This document shows, piece after piece, positions 1-12,030 of a stretch of 64,000 nucleotides of DNA. Source of the stretch: Holothuria scabra (lineage: Eukaryota > Echinodermata > Holothuroidea > Aspidochirotida > Holothuriidae); the NCBI GenBank assembly GCA_037179385.1, contig CM074179.1, forward strand, positions 1,798,001-1,862,000. The letters are read 5' to 3'. Within the stretch, counting starts at the first letter, position 1, and each line of letters starts with the position of its first letter. The position numbers and the translations under genes were made by a program. The notes beneath the pieces were generated by a model. That model saw nothing but the letters and a program-made list of their open reading frames with translations, was not told the origin of the DNA and searched no databases.

Positions 1-243
1 ACATTCAGACAACTTGAATGGGACTAAGAATTTTTTCCAAACTCATTCAAGGGGTAAAACCCTGATGGTTTGGGGAGGGATTTTCATATTCAGTAAACTG
101 GAACCAAGACTTTCATACAGCCCTGAAATAAGCTAGCAAATGTTACTAATACTAGGCCTAGCCTAGGCCTAATAATATCACCTATCAGTGAAAACACTAA
201 CTATAGCCTTGGTTGTACGGGTTACAGTTAGTTTCCGCCCTCG

Positions 244-326
244 TTACTTTCCGCCCCTCAAAAATGGTGTTTTCCGCCCCTTTCATGTTTTAGCAGAAAA
301 CATCTTTTTTGGGGGGCGGAAAGTAA
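244..326. repeat. 83-bp hairpin (inverted repeat, MITE-like)
   Basis: Two arms of about 30 bases face each other: TTACTTTCCGCCCC at the left and GGGCGGAAAGTAA at the right, each continued by A/T-rich bases (caaaaatggtgttttc against gaaaacatctttttt). The loop between them repeats CCGCCCC once more. This looks like a short foldback or the two fused ends of a DNA transposon. No target duplication is obvious. Confidence 0.5.
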
Positions 327-2404
327 TGGAATAAAATGTGATATCAGTGATTATTTTGTCAAGTGAAGATTCCATCAACTTTTCCTTAAGGTTTCAAACT
401 TCATCGATGTCTTTTAAGTTTTACTATTCAATGCGACACCCGTCACTGCCATGTTGACGTCTTTCCAAGCAATATTCTCACTGTAGACTTATAGTATACT
501 TATACGTACTTACGTACAGGTATACGTTATTCAATGCTTCAATTGTTCATGCATTCAGCATAAGCCTACCTATAGACACACGGACTACTTAGGCATATAC
601 TTAAAAATAACAGAAGTCTGTGACGATACTTGATGTGTACAAAAAGATCTACAATTCATTCTTTTCGACGAGAATTCTGAAACAGTTTTAGACCTATCAA
701 AAAATTTTATTGTTGTTTTGTCTTTGTGCTAATACCTAATTTTCCAACTTCTTAGATACTTGAGAGTTGCTTTTTGGTTGCTTTTTGCAAATTTTGGTGA
801 GGAAGATATGATGCCACATTGGCCTTAAATTTGAGCAATAATAAATTTATAAGATTAAAAGAAGATTAATTCAGAGTAAGTACAAACTGAACGATCTTTT
901 TCAGCACGTGAGATTGACAGGCACAAATATGCAGAGTTCAAGGTAATGAGCAGTTGTCCAGTCTGAAACTAAAAGTCGCCTACTGAGTAATTGTAACATA
1001 ATGAAATTAAAACAATGGAGTTGGAAAAATTGGGCTCATTTCAATACTTCACAAATCATGGACTCTTCCCATAATTCAGGGGTAATGTACATCATCCCCA
1101 GTCCAATTATTACTCTGTGGCATTAGTCCCTCATTTCCTTGGTCCCCTAGGATTGCAGCTTTTAATATCCTGTAAAATTTAACCTAAACCCCCAAGCCTA
1201 AACTTATTCCCTACCTAGCTATAACCCTAACCAAGAATCATAGCTCTTACTTCTATTCCTGGCAAGGTTGTTAACATATGAAACAAGGAACTAATGAGAT
1301 AAAATTATGATTTATATATAGAGGGAGAGCTCATAAATTAGTGATGCCACATCCCTACTTGTATGCACACTTCAAACCCACAGCCAGGAGATACAAATTT
1401 CCTTCCCCCTTCCCCCCATACTCTTTCTTCCATGTGGAATAATGTAGTTTTCAGTACCTTTGGTCTACGTTATTACCTATTTGTGAGAAGTATTCAGCAC
1501 TTGGTTGCTGAACCTTGAGCACCATCATCTATTCACCACCGATTCAGAGATAGAAACAAAGTCAAATTGTAGGTAAAGACATCTGGCATCTGCATGTTCG
1601 TCATTCATGTAGGTTGACTCAGAGAAGTGTGTTGTGGAAATACTATCATCTCTATGCACCACGTCCGCCACGAGCATCTTCTTTTGGTTTGTATGTGCCT
1701 TACTTATGTGGAAGGGGGGGGGGGTGGGCAGATTGGACTATCTCAAAAGCTTGCACTCCCTAATTTACCCAGTAAAAATCCCTCCTACTTTCCACCCGAC
1801 TCCCTCCTTTCTTCGTGTTCTTTCAAAAAGAAAAAACATTTTACTCGCATAAGGCAAAATCCATAACATTGGGGGTCATGACAAAACTGTTAATGACAAA
1901 CTGGGATGGCAACTAACCTATTCCATGGGGTCAGAGGGTGTGTTGCAGGCCACTGGCCAACAAGTCGAGCTGCTATTCAGGAACTTCAAATTTTACAATT
2001 ATAAATTGCAGTAACAAACTTCTGTATGCATGGCTATTTATATTTATATTTAATATTTCTATTTATATTTACCCTTTTAATTGGTCTTTTGTCAAACCCT
2101 GAGCAAGGTCGAGGATATTTCTTTAATTACAAATTTTATATAAACATTCAATTTGCCTCTGGTTTCCTGTAAATTTCATGTTTTTCAAAGCAATTGAAAT
2201 GTACCTAAACTGATCTACACCCTGGCTGATATTTCAACATGGTTTGAGTTAACACTGTAGGAAACAACAACCCGATTCAAGAAAATGATGGAATGTAACA
2301 GTCGATGGATATCATGTCAGGGTTTTTTCCAACTATTGAGATGTGGAAACCAAGACACAATGGGTACGAATACACTTAAACCATTCTGTTTATTCAGGAA
2401 GAAT
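327..2404. other. Intergenic, no gene recognised
   Basis: I see no conserved coding stretch on either strand. It contains AT-rich sequence, an 11-base poly(G) run at 1714-1724, and the short repeat tatttatatttatattt near 2035. The small ORFs at 1627-1866 run through low-complexity sequence and look fortuitous. Confidence 0.5.
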
Positions 2405-3808
2405 TTACACTGATTTCAAAAGAAATGTTGACATCGGCATAGCATTGGCAAGAACTTCATCTGCATAGGAAAATCCAGTGTATTCAGCATCGGTCTCTGG
2501 AATTTTTAGCCTTATCTGGTACACGGTACAGGATGGTATAGGCGTTCGGTTCCCTTTCCCCATGTGTCCATGTCCCAACTGGGTAAACATCTTGTATACA
2601 ACATATTTGTAATGTCTGTAAAGTAAACATTAATATGAAATCGAAGTTAAAAGGCTGAGCTTATTAATTACTGTTTACGATGCTATGGAGCTTGCTGCGT
2701 ATGACAGAAAAATTGTCAATTTTGATTTACTTCATGAGAGGGAGATTCCAATTGCAGTATGCTGCCTGTGCATTTTACCAGAAATCATATATACACTTTA
2801 TTCTCTGACATTCACCCATGGATTCCTTTCTTTTCCTTTTTGGGGTTATGAATAACAAACAAGGTGTAAACCATTTGAACTTCAAACCTTACTGACCCAA
2901 AATGAGCTCCACAGAAAAGAATCATCTACCTTATTACTATAACCTATTTGTTGAACAAAATGCAAGCAATGAAATTGGAATGGAGGGTTTGAAAAGATCA
3001 TGTCAAAATGATGCAGAATTGCCAAGTATTGCATTTCTTTGCCAATTTTATAAATCTCCATTTTGTATAGGCTAGTATGTAGCTAACTGACATCTCACGA
3101 AGAATAATAATATGGGCTAGACTACCCTAAAGGCCCAGGCCTACTTATCTTTTTGCGAAAAACTTACTGAGAACTTTTTCATGCATGTATGATGCAAGAA
3201 GAACTGCCCGCACACTCTTGCTGAGCTAATTACGTTGCTGCAGTGAATTACACAGAAGAGTTTAGTGAATTTTCTGTATGGGAATAATGACCATTGTTTA
3301 GACTTAGCAGAATATAATTTTACGCCGCTTACTTGTCGTCAAAGTGCAATGTAAAACCTAGGCTAGTAACTAATACCAATTGAACGATATTCACGCGCGA
3401 ACGAAAACAACAGAATATGTAAAATGATCACGTGCACGGATCTTCCTTCGTTTCTAATGTTAAAATCACTGACCTATTTTGCAAGTTATCTGACGGTAGA
3501 TTTCCCTTCGTATGTTGAAGTAGGTTCCATGTAGCGGACAAAGCATCTTCATTTAGGCAAAGACTCGAGAAACTCCGGTGGAGTGTAACGCATGTGCCCA
3601 ACACCTTTTCCTCTAATTTTCTGATTTCTGTACAACAAATACCCTCCACCCACGAGTCCATTGCTTCACAAAGACAACACTGGCACCAAGCGGTGTTTCC
3701 AACCCGTTCGATTTCCAAGTCAGGCTCCTCGTCGCTCGAACCAGTTCTTTCATGCGGCTGCATTGATTTCTCAGCAGCCATTTTCCGGCTGTACTGTTCT
3801 TCCGACAT
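2405..3808 (-). CDS. P2X7-like C-terminal-domain protein, two exons
   Basis: The gene reads on the minus strand as exon 1 (3808-3474), a GT..AG intron (3473-2616, donor GTCAGT, acceptor TTTACAG) and exon 2 (2615-2405, stop included). The two exons total 546 nt, exactly 182 codons. Exon 1 carries the family's Cys signature (NTAWCQCCLCEAM, then ICCTEI and CVTLH...LCLN). Exon 2 carries HMGKGNRTPIPSC, the R-x-K-x-P-E segment and YTGF. These match the cysteine-rich intracellular domain known from the P2X7 receptor C-terminus, which occurs as many small stand-alone proteins in aquatic animals. No membrane segment is visible, so it is probably soluble, and its biochemical role is not established. 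The frame stays open upstream and the conserved GYDFEP precedes the ATG at 3808, so a 5' exon may exist (possible acceptor ATTACAG near 3874). It has no internal stop, unlike its relative at 39954. Confidence 0.82.
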
Positions 3809-4240
3809 GGTTGGTTCAAAATCGTACCCCTTTGGCCCTTCCACTTCTTTGAAAAGTCGGCCATTTTGTACTGTAATTTCGAATCTAAATGACTTTCCCG
3901 CAAAACAAATATTGATTCAGATAAAACGGTGCAAAACTTAGGCCTAGTAGTAGAAAGTTCGGAGCGATGTGGAACGTTGGAATAGATTAGATACACGTAA
4001 CGTGTATATTGTGTGAGTGATCATGCGTTGGTCCCAACGGCGAATAGAATCTATGCGAGTGCTGTTTGGTGAGTGAGCGGCGTTCGACTCGTTTGATTGA
4101 TTTGCCACGATGACATCAATACTTTGTTGTTGAAACGGTGATTTTGTGAAAATATTAGCCAATTTGTAAGTTAAATTTGTCTTTGGCTAAAATTCGGCCG
4201 GAAGAGCTTTTGCAATGTTTGGATTGAGAACAAAATGTTT
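3809..4240. promoter_or_regulatory. 5' flank of the minus-strand P2X7-like gene
   Basis: The coding frame of the adjacent gene stays open for about 110 bases before reaching a TGA, so part of an upstream exon may lie here. Another-frame ATG (minus, near 3866) opens a 60-codon alternative frame that lacks family motifs. I see no clear TATA box. The right end of this stretch abuts the foldback-like element. Confidence 0.3.
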
Positions 4241-4560
4241 CCCAGGGTTAAATTCCAATCGAAACCATTTGGAAAAGTTGAATGGTTCTGAATGGACCCG
4301 AATGGACCTGAATGGTCTCAAATGGATTTCAAATGGTATATGAATGGAAATGTACATCTGAATGGTTTTCTGATCGCATACCTGAATGGAATGCAAATGG
4401 TTCACGATTGGTTTTGGTGTTCGCAAATGGTTCAAACTGGAAACCATTCGGTGAATTGTATATATTATGTACATCAATGGAACATGTCCAGTTCAACATG
4501 CATGTACATGGTGCAAATGGTCAAGTTGTCTGTTGGTGTAAGCCAACCTGTTGCAAATTC
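4241..4560 (+). repeat. Left inverted end of foldback-like element (AATGGT array)
   Basis: Opens with CCCAGGGTTAAATTCC, then some fifteen imperfect units containing AATGG plus T/A (for example tgaatggtct, caaatggttc). The unit spacing drifts between about 9 and 15 bases. ORFs read through it (4292-4603) translate the repeat and are not taken as genes. Confidence 0.55.
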
Positions 4561-4599
4561 ATTTGAAAGGATATGTAAGCTCAATGAAACAAATAAGTT

Positions 4600-7500
4600 A
4601 TAGCCAACTGGATTTGATACATCTCTCACAATTTGTACACTGGTACAATTGAAGGTGTAGACAGGAAAGTAAGAAACTTTGTATTAACCTAAACCAGTTT
4701 AGATTCTTCTCAGCCTGAATATTTCCCTGATCATTTCCCCAGGCACATTTTACTTTTGGAGGGGCGGGGCACACTTATCAAATTTTGTGGGGCTCAAATG
4801 AACTGGGGGTTACAGTAAAAAGCCGTCCATAGCAACTCGAGTACGCAACAACCCCTGGATTTCCCTGAAAATTTTAGCTTCAGTTTTCCCTAACAAGTAT
4901 AAACCCCCATACCTTGGAAAGGATACACAGAGATACTGTAATGCACAGCACGGATATCAGCTGGAATAGGAAATTCTTCTTGCCATTCCAATACCCGACC
5001 CACGCCCGAGACCTCTTGACTCCCTTCCCCACTCCACTTTCTGGCATTTTCTTAGCCCGTACTTGATATCCTCGTATACCCCAACAACACTTTGAAATTT
5101 TGTAGTTGTAGCTTTGCAGCCTGGTATCATCTACAGTCCAGAGGCACAACCTCCTCAATTATTGTACTCATTTCTTCTCTCCATTTTCTCCATACACAAT
5201 TCCAATCCCCCTCCCCACCCCATCATGCTGATGCATATCTTTGTTGCCTTTCAAGTTGCTCATCCTTATGATAACCGTGACACTGAATAGGATCAAAGCA
5301 CAATGCAATGCTTGTTCGAATGGAGCTATTACGTAATAGCTTGGCATGCACACAAAGCATGATACAGCTCTGCACCATACAAAGCTCACAGATGCTGTAC
5401 ACCCATGTGTATATCACATGTACAGTACAATGTAACAAAATAGGCGCGGGCACAGCTAGTACATACAAGAGCTATGGTACTTACACTACAGAGGGTGCAT
5501 GCTATGCAGTGGTGTGCAGGTGTCGTGAATTCAAGAAACGTGAAGTGAAAGGGCAAGACTGCTTTCCTTAGAGGACTTTCAGGAAATGCTGAAGCACAGT
5601 AAGTAAAGGAACATGTTTTCAAACTATTGCATCGGAGAGGCCAATAAGCAATGAACAAATGTTAGTGAAAATTAAGAGCCAAAGGCTGCATCAATTAATG
5701 GGTGCTGCTGTGTTAACAGTCAGGCCTAATGTTTATAGTAGCGGTTCCACAAGACAATTCGTAGCACTTAGTACTGTAGTACTAACGTTAGTAGTATACA
5801 AAGACAAACGGTAATTTATGAAGCAGACCGTTTTGCTGGGTGGGGGGGGGGGGGTGGATATTTTATAGCCTACAAGGAGAAGAGGGATGGACATATTATA
5901 TGCTAATAATACACGCAAAACCCTCTACAAAGACAACCAAGCCTAATTTTATTGGATCCAAGTTCATTAACCAAATTTAGGGTTTTGAAAAGTCATAGGC
6001 CTACTAACTGGCCTCAGCCTAGTCATATTCAAAATAGTTGACCCCAGATCATGGTAAAATTTAAAGTTGGAGTAAAATGTTTTTTCTTTCCTTTGGGGGG
6101 GGGGGGTGGGGGTTGGTTATGAAGACTGTCGCTTTCCTTTTGGGTGCTGACTCAAAAATAACAGGATGGAAAAGGAATTGCTTTTTGCATGTTTCCATCT
6201 TTATCTGTAAGTAAACTTCTGTAGCATCGGGCCTTAATAATAAACAGGTACACAATTTGTTGTAGGCCTAGGCCTATATTTATTTGTGTGCGTATGGTAA
6301 ATAATTAGTTTTTGAATTCAACTAAGTCTCCATATATGGCCTCTAGCAAAATTTGACTGCAGGCCTAGGCCTATACCACAGTCCCAAACAAACAGAGACA
6401 CCGTCTTTAAAAAAAACAAAAGCAGTCACCCCAAGTAGTGTAGTAGACTGTCTTGTTCCATGATTGGCTGTTTAGAGTTATGTGACATTGTTTCTCTTCA
6501 AATATGAAATTTACTGCTTGGTTTACCCAGAATATGCAATATTGAAGTCTAAACATATGATGAAAGATACTTTGAAGATAAGAACAAAATCGTGATGCTT
6601 AGCTGTTGCTTTTAAAAAAAAAATTTTTTTTTTTTTTTTTTTGGGGGGGGGGGGGCTGTTCTTGACCTTAAAAGCTTAAGTCTTTTATCAAGAACATTTT
6701 ACCCTTTAAAACCAATTTTGTTGTAGAACTTTTTATATACTTTAAAAATTTTATTTTTCATTTCCCAAACAGAATGACATCATAGTGAAACTGTCTCCTG
6801 CTTGTCCTGCACAGCTGATGGAGTTATTTTTCAGTGTCTTAAATACTTTTCATTGATGTCTGGACTGCTGTGTACCATGCAGCAGAGTCAAGCAAGCAGT
6901 CAAGTGAGTGAGGAAATTGTACTGCATACATGGAGCCATGGACTGAACAAGTTTTCCTGCTATTGAACTGTGACACCAGTGTACTGGTAACCTTTTATGG
7001 CCTGCTTCCTTTTGAATTGTGATTTTCTTGTTTGAAACTACAAAGCCTGTTTTCGTTATCACATAATATGAGCAGTCCTGATTGTTGAATTATAACATAT
7101 CTATGACATGCAGGCTTTACCTTTTGATGTTCTTGCTGTGGAGTGAGAATGAGTCCTGAGGTTGGAGAACTACAGAAAAGTGTTGAAGTAGATACTGTAC
7201 TGTAAAGCAGTTACAGGACAACTTATGAGAGGCATCTTTGAATTGACCACAACACTCAAAAAGATATTTGCTACAGATGGCTACGGACCAGTACCGATTT
7301 ACAAAGGAAATGCTGGTGTCCTAGTTTTTGTGCCTCATTTATTGTAATCTGATAAATTGAACGGTATTGTTTAAACTGTCAGGATGATGTAATTAAGAAG
7401 TGTTGAATCCTTGGTGTGGAATAAATGGGAGGATCGGACGAAGAACACAGCCATTGGATTCGGAAACCAAATAAATTTTCCCCTATGTGGACCTTTCATG

Positions 7501-8284
7501 TGCCCTGTGTGCAACCTCTAAAGGCATTTGATTGTGTTAAAACATCTTACTTTTTCAACTTGGATAACCATGAGAATAGTTTTTCATGGACCAAACAGCT
7601 ACCAAAGTTTGTTTTATTTGGGAAATGTGAGAAGACTGAAGCCTACTCTATGATTTTTCATGAAATGCATTTTCCAATGGTTACAGTATAAATTACGTGG
7701 TGGACCATTTTAATGTTTTGAACGAACTTTGATGTTAATTTGAAAGTCAGAAGTTTTTTTTTATTTTACTATGGACAAAACATTCTGGTCGATAATTTTT
7801 CTAGTTTTTCTTCCTTGGAAAGAAACCCTCCAGTGTAATTTTTTTCATTCCTTCAGTTTATCGAAAGGTGTACCCTACATTTGAATTACAACGACCTATA
7901 TTTTTTGTCTATATTGTGTTTGCATATGAGTGCGTATTACATGATTTTGGACACCATGAACTGTTTTTACATGCGTTTAAGTTTGTAACAAACTTGCCAA
8001 GTATCAATTGACTTTTGAATTTGAGTGAAGTTGTACTCATATGGACTATTTATGTTGTTCTTCATTTACCTTGTAAGTATCAGATCTCACCCATTACATG
8101 TAATATTCTTCAACTGGGTTGCCAGCTCTGCATGATGTGCAATCCATCATTACTGTTCTGTAAGCTTAACAGAATGCCATCAGGGGATAATAAATGTACA
8201 CTCTGTTGTTACTATATTTAAATTCTTACATTGTTTTAATTAATTTTGGTTTTAGCAACTGTACAGTATTTTCCATCTCAAGCT
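4600..8284. other. Interior of foldback-like element, no gene recognised
   Basis: Both strands lack a conserved protein. It holds poly(G) runs at 5842-5854 and 6095-6106, a compound A/T/G homopolymer at 6614-6655, AGGCCTAGGCCT motifs near 6264 and 6361, and unremarkable AT-rich DNA. The small ORFs have no family motifs. Confidence 0.45.
6614..6655. repeat. Compound homopolymer A10-T19-G13
   Basis: Ten A, nineteen T and thirteen G follow one another without interruption. Such joints are often retroposon tails or slippage hot spots and are error-prone in assemblies. Confidence 0.9.
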
Positions 8285-8696
8285 TGCACATAGAAACCAT
8301 TGCAGACCATTTGTGAGTGGTTTCCTGTTTAAATTATTTGAAACTATTGAGATGCATAACATGATGAACCATTCACAGACCATTTGTGAATGGTTCTAGT
8401 CATTACATTCAAAAACCATTTGCATCCAGACCATTTTAAGACCATTTGCAAATGGTACCATTCAACACCATTTGGGACCAGTTGTTCCATTTAAAGACCA
8501 TTTTCATACCAGACCATTTGAAGACCATTCGCAAATGGTACCATTTAACACCATTTGGGACCAGACCATTCGCAGACCATTTGCAAATGGAACCATTCGG
8601 GACCATTCAGGACTGTCCAAAAATGCAGTGTGAAAAATACCATTCGGAACCATTCAGACCATTCGCGAATGGTTTCAAATGGAATTTAACCCTGGG
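8285..8696 (-). repeat. Right inverted end of foldback-like element (ACCATT array)
   Basis: This is an array of ACCATTTG/ACCATTCG-type units, with fully palindromic joints such as ccattcgcgaatgg near 8659-8672. It ends in GGAATTTAACCCTGGG. It mirrors the left array at 4241-4560 in reverse complement. Confidence 0.55.
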
Positions 8697-9979
8697 TTAT
8701 TAAGAATAGCATGACCATATTTTTCACCAGAATATGCCTTTAAGTTCCCGTACCAAGCCTTCGTTATACGATTGACCCATTTTCAACCCATTTAAATTTG
8801 AAAAACTGCCTACAACACTAACTGCTATTTTAGAAAACATAAGTCACCCCAATCTGAATTAGTGGTGTCCTAGTATTCTAATTCATGAATAATTCTATTA
8901 ACCATGTGGCATTTCTTATTTTTTTTTTTTTTTAATTCATGCAGCATTACTTCTTAATATCTTCACTACTGAGTATTTATGTGTTCATAATCCTTTGTTA
9001 AACGGGACTATCAATCTGAGTGATGTTGTCTCCGAGTGCAATCACCAACTGCTAGATTTTTGAACATTTCTAGAGTGGAGCAGCAGCGCCTTTTCATTAA
9101 ATTAGCCAGTAACGTGAGGGTAAACGTAATAAAGTATATAAGCTAGGTTTAACTTAACGTCACAGGCATTCCTTGGTAAATTGACATCAGGCCAGGCCCC
9201 CATCCAAAGGTGAGCCCAAAATGGGTAATTTTTCGAGAAATTTTCTTAATAATTGATGGAAAAACTACACTGGGGAGACTTAACTGGTAAACATCAACTT
9301 CGCAGTGTACATTTTGTTCCATCATACTACCAAATCAAGCTAGCATTCCAGACTACACCAGTTCCATATCTTACCAGCTGGCACTGCCTTGCTTACCATC
9401 AGTTTGGTCCCTCCCAAACAAAGGTCCTTGATCCGCCATTGACATGCCTTTGCTAGCCCGACGTAGGCTAACACTAACAGTAATACTTTTCTGTCGCCTG
9501 TCCGTAACATAAGGCAGTGCTGGTCACTTTTGGTATTCTGTCCAAACTGTATAAAAACCTAGTGTTAGGGCCTAGGCTCTTGTATTCCTTAACCTAAGTT
9601 CTGGTCTAAATTTAATAGAAGGTTAGGCTATGCTAGTCTGCCGACCTAGTATTTGGGTCGCTTTGATGCTTGGCCTAGGCAGGCAAGGCCAATATTTGTT
9701 AGGCCTAACAGTTACGTAGCCTAGGCTTGAATTTCCAAGTAGAGAATGTATTGTACTGAGTAAATTCCCGGAGTGAAAGGTGTAGCTGAGTAACTTCCTT
9801 TATGCGCATTATTATCTCATTCAGCTTAGTCCCCTCGTTCACCCGCAGTTCACGGGTTTGTGATTTTTTTAGAACAAGAATCCTACACCCTTTTCCTTAA
9901 TCCGATGAATCTGATTCTGGGTAAGGGGTGGTGCTGGTACTCGTGTCGTCCATGATGTATGTTGTTACCTAGCCCTACA
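8697..9979. other. Intergenic, no gene recognised
   Basis: A T-rich run lies near 8919-8933, and many GGCCTAGGC/TAGGCCTA palindromes occur between 9560 and 9730. I see no coding motif on either strand. Confidence 0.45.
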
Positions 9980-11820
9980 TGGAATATCGAAACATTTCAC
10001 ACTAGAATACCGAGATAAGATGTTCAGTGGATGTCAACATCTCGATCATTCAGTAAAGATAATGAGATCCTGTAATGTAATGTTTTTATATTTCACGCTA
10101 AAATATTGAGATATGTAGATGTTAGATGTAAATATCTCAATATCTTTCCTCGGTGAAGATAATTAAGGCATTGTGCTACTGCAATGTAATATTTCAATAT
10201 TTCACGCTAAAATATTGAGATGAGTAGTGGTTGGATGTCAATATCTCAATATACTTCAGGTAATATATTGAGATCCTGTAATAGTAATATTCCAATATTT
10301 TATGTTAAATATTGAGATAAGGAGAGTTGGGATATCAATATCTCAATCTCGTCACGGGAGGATATTCACATATTAAGATACTGTAATGTTATATTTCAAT
10401 ATTTCACTCTAAAATGTTGACACAAAATGAAGTAGAATATCAGCATCTGGAAACTCTTTTCGAAAAAGTCTCCATGACAGCTCAAAAGCTTCGCACTAAA
10501 TACTTAGATAAACTACCCTAAAATACTGAGATAACAAAATCTCGGACGTCAATATACTAATATCCCCTAGCGCAAATGTGCAGATATCCAGATATTGGAG
10601 ATCCTGAGCTCCATTATCCCACGATCAGACATTGAGAAAACAAAATATTGAATGTCACTATCTCAACATTTTTCAGTGAAGATAGTTCGATATTGCGATT
10701 TTGTTATTCAATATTTCACTATCTGAGATAAATATTGGGAACACTCAATCTAAGAAGTCAATATAAATATCCTCAGGGAAAGAATCAACATATTGAGATC
10801 CTGTAACTTATTTTAATATTTCAGGGCAAAGTATTCAGATTTCACAAGATGTTAGATGTCAAAGTCAACACCTTGTAGTGTAATATTTAAATGGTTATAA
10901 TAAAGATATTGAAATAAGGATATGTTGGTTGTCAATATCTAAAAAGCGTTCGGTGAAAAAATAAGATATTTAGATCTTGTAGTTAAATATTTTAAACAAA
11001 ACTATTGTGATTAAAACAATGTCAATATCCTGACATCGATAAGTAAAGGAATAAATAAAGATGACGCGATCTTGCAATCTAATATCTTATATTTTACAGT
11101 CAAATATTAAAAAAACGAGATGTTACATCTCAATATCTTTCAGTGAAGATATTTAAATATTGAAGTCCTTTAATTTAGTATCTAAATATTTTACGCTGAA
11201 ATATTGAAAAAAGGAAATGTCAGATGTCGATATCTTTTAGTAAAGATATTTAGATATCTAGACCCTGAACTGTAATATTTCAACCTTTTACTCTAAAATA
11301 TTGAGGTAATTAATTTTTGGACATCAACATCTCAATATCGTTCAGTGAAGATCATTCGAGATCCTGTAGTGTAATACTTCAATATCTTAAGCTAAAATAT
11401 TGAAAACAAAAGATGTTGGATGTCAACATTTCTCAGAGAAAATATATAGATATTAAGCTCTTAAGATGTGCTCTTCTTATATTTTACCCTAAAATATTAA
11501 GATTAGGAGATGTTGGGATGGCAATATCTCAATATCGTTGGTTGAAGATGTTAAGATATTGAGACCCTGTACTGTAATATTCCAATATTTCAAGCCAAAA
11601 CATTGAGATAAGGAGATATTGGATACCAATTTCTCAATATCGTTCAGGGAAGGTATTACATATTGGGACACTGTAATGTAACATTTAAATATTTCACGCC
11701 AAAGCGTTCAGATAAAATGAACTCCGATATCAAAATCTGAATAGAATATTTTACTGAAAAAAGTCGAGAACTCCACATAATGTCAACATCTCTATGGCAC
11801 CTTAAAAGCTCCGTACATCA
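9980..11820. repeat. Degenerate ~105-bp tandem (satellite-like) array with dyad-symmetric units
   Basis: About 17 diverged copies follow head to tail. A unit runs roughly: TTTCACGCTAAAATATTGAG, an AAGGAGATGTTGGATGTC core, AATATCTCAATAT, a TTCAGTGAAGATATT segment, GAGATCCTGTAATGTAA. ATATTGAGAT and ATCTCAATAT within each unit form an inverted pair. Successive CTAAAATATTGA anchors at about 10098, 10207, 10303 and 10409 give spacings of 97-109. A variant stretch at 10435-10505 recurs at about 11730-11815, which hints at a ~1.3-kb higher-order period. ORFs inside it are artefacts. Confidence 0.8.
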
Positions 11821-11934
11821 CAACAATAGATAAGCTATCATTTGTAAACCTCTTTTAATTCTGTGACAATCACTGCAGTGTTAATTTTGGATTTAAATGA
11901 GATCATGTACATAATGCTACCCAACTTTACAGGA

Positions 11935-12030
11935 AAATCCGGCCGGGATTAAAACAATCCGGCCGGAACCGGATAACTTTTCACTATCCGTTTGGATAAT
12001 CCGACCGGACCGGTATCCGGTGCATCTCTT
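11935..12030. repeat. CCGG-rich dispersed repeat fragment
   Basis: Short stretches of CCGGCCGG and GGATAATCC/TCCGG alternate, with several small palindromes. The pattern resembles terminal sequence of a DNA transposon with CCGG-rich ends, but no partner end was found nearby. Confidence 0.3.

Larger units (their letters stand above)
4241..8696. mobile_element. Foldback-like DNA element, ~4.46 kb, repeat-built inverted ends
   Basis: The left end begins CCCAGGGTTAAATTCCA and the right end finishes with its inverse (GGAATTTAACCCTGGG). Both then run inward as arrays of degenerate ~11-14-base units around AATGGT (left, about 4255-4560) and ACCATT (right, about 8285-8675). Inverted termini built from tandem subrepeats are the hallmark of foldback-type elements. 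The 3.7-kb interior has no recognisable transposase, so this would be non-autonomous, or two end fragments enclosing unrelated DNA. Bases flanking the ends (ATGTTT left, TTATTA right) give no convincing target duplication. Confidence 0.5.

Noticed and set aside
3594..3996. ORFs of 115 and 127 codons overlapping the minus-strand P2X7-like exon
   Set aside because: Other frames of a recognised exon; they lack the cysteine signature.
4292..4603. 103-codon ORF rich in NG and MV
   Set aside because: It reads through the AATGGT terminal array and has no independent coding support.
4241..8696. Clean target-site duplication for the foldback-like element
   Set aside because: Flanks ATGTTT and TTATTA do not match beyond two bases, so I do not claim one.
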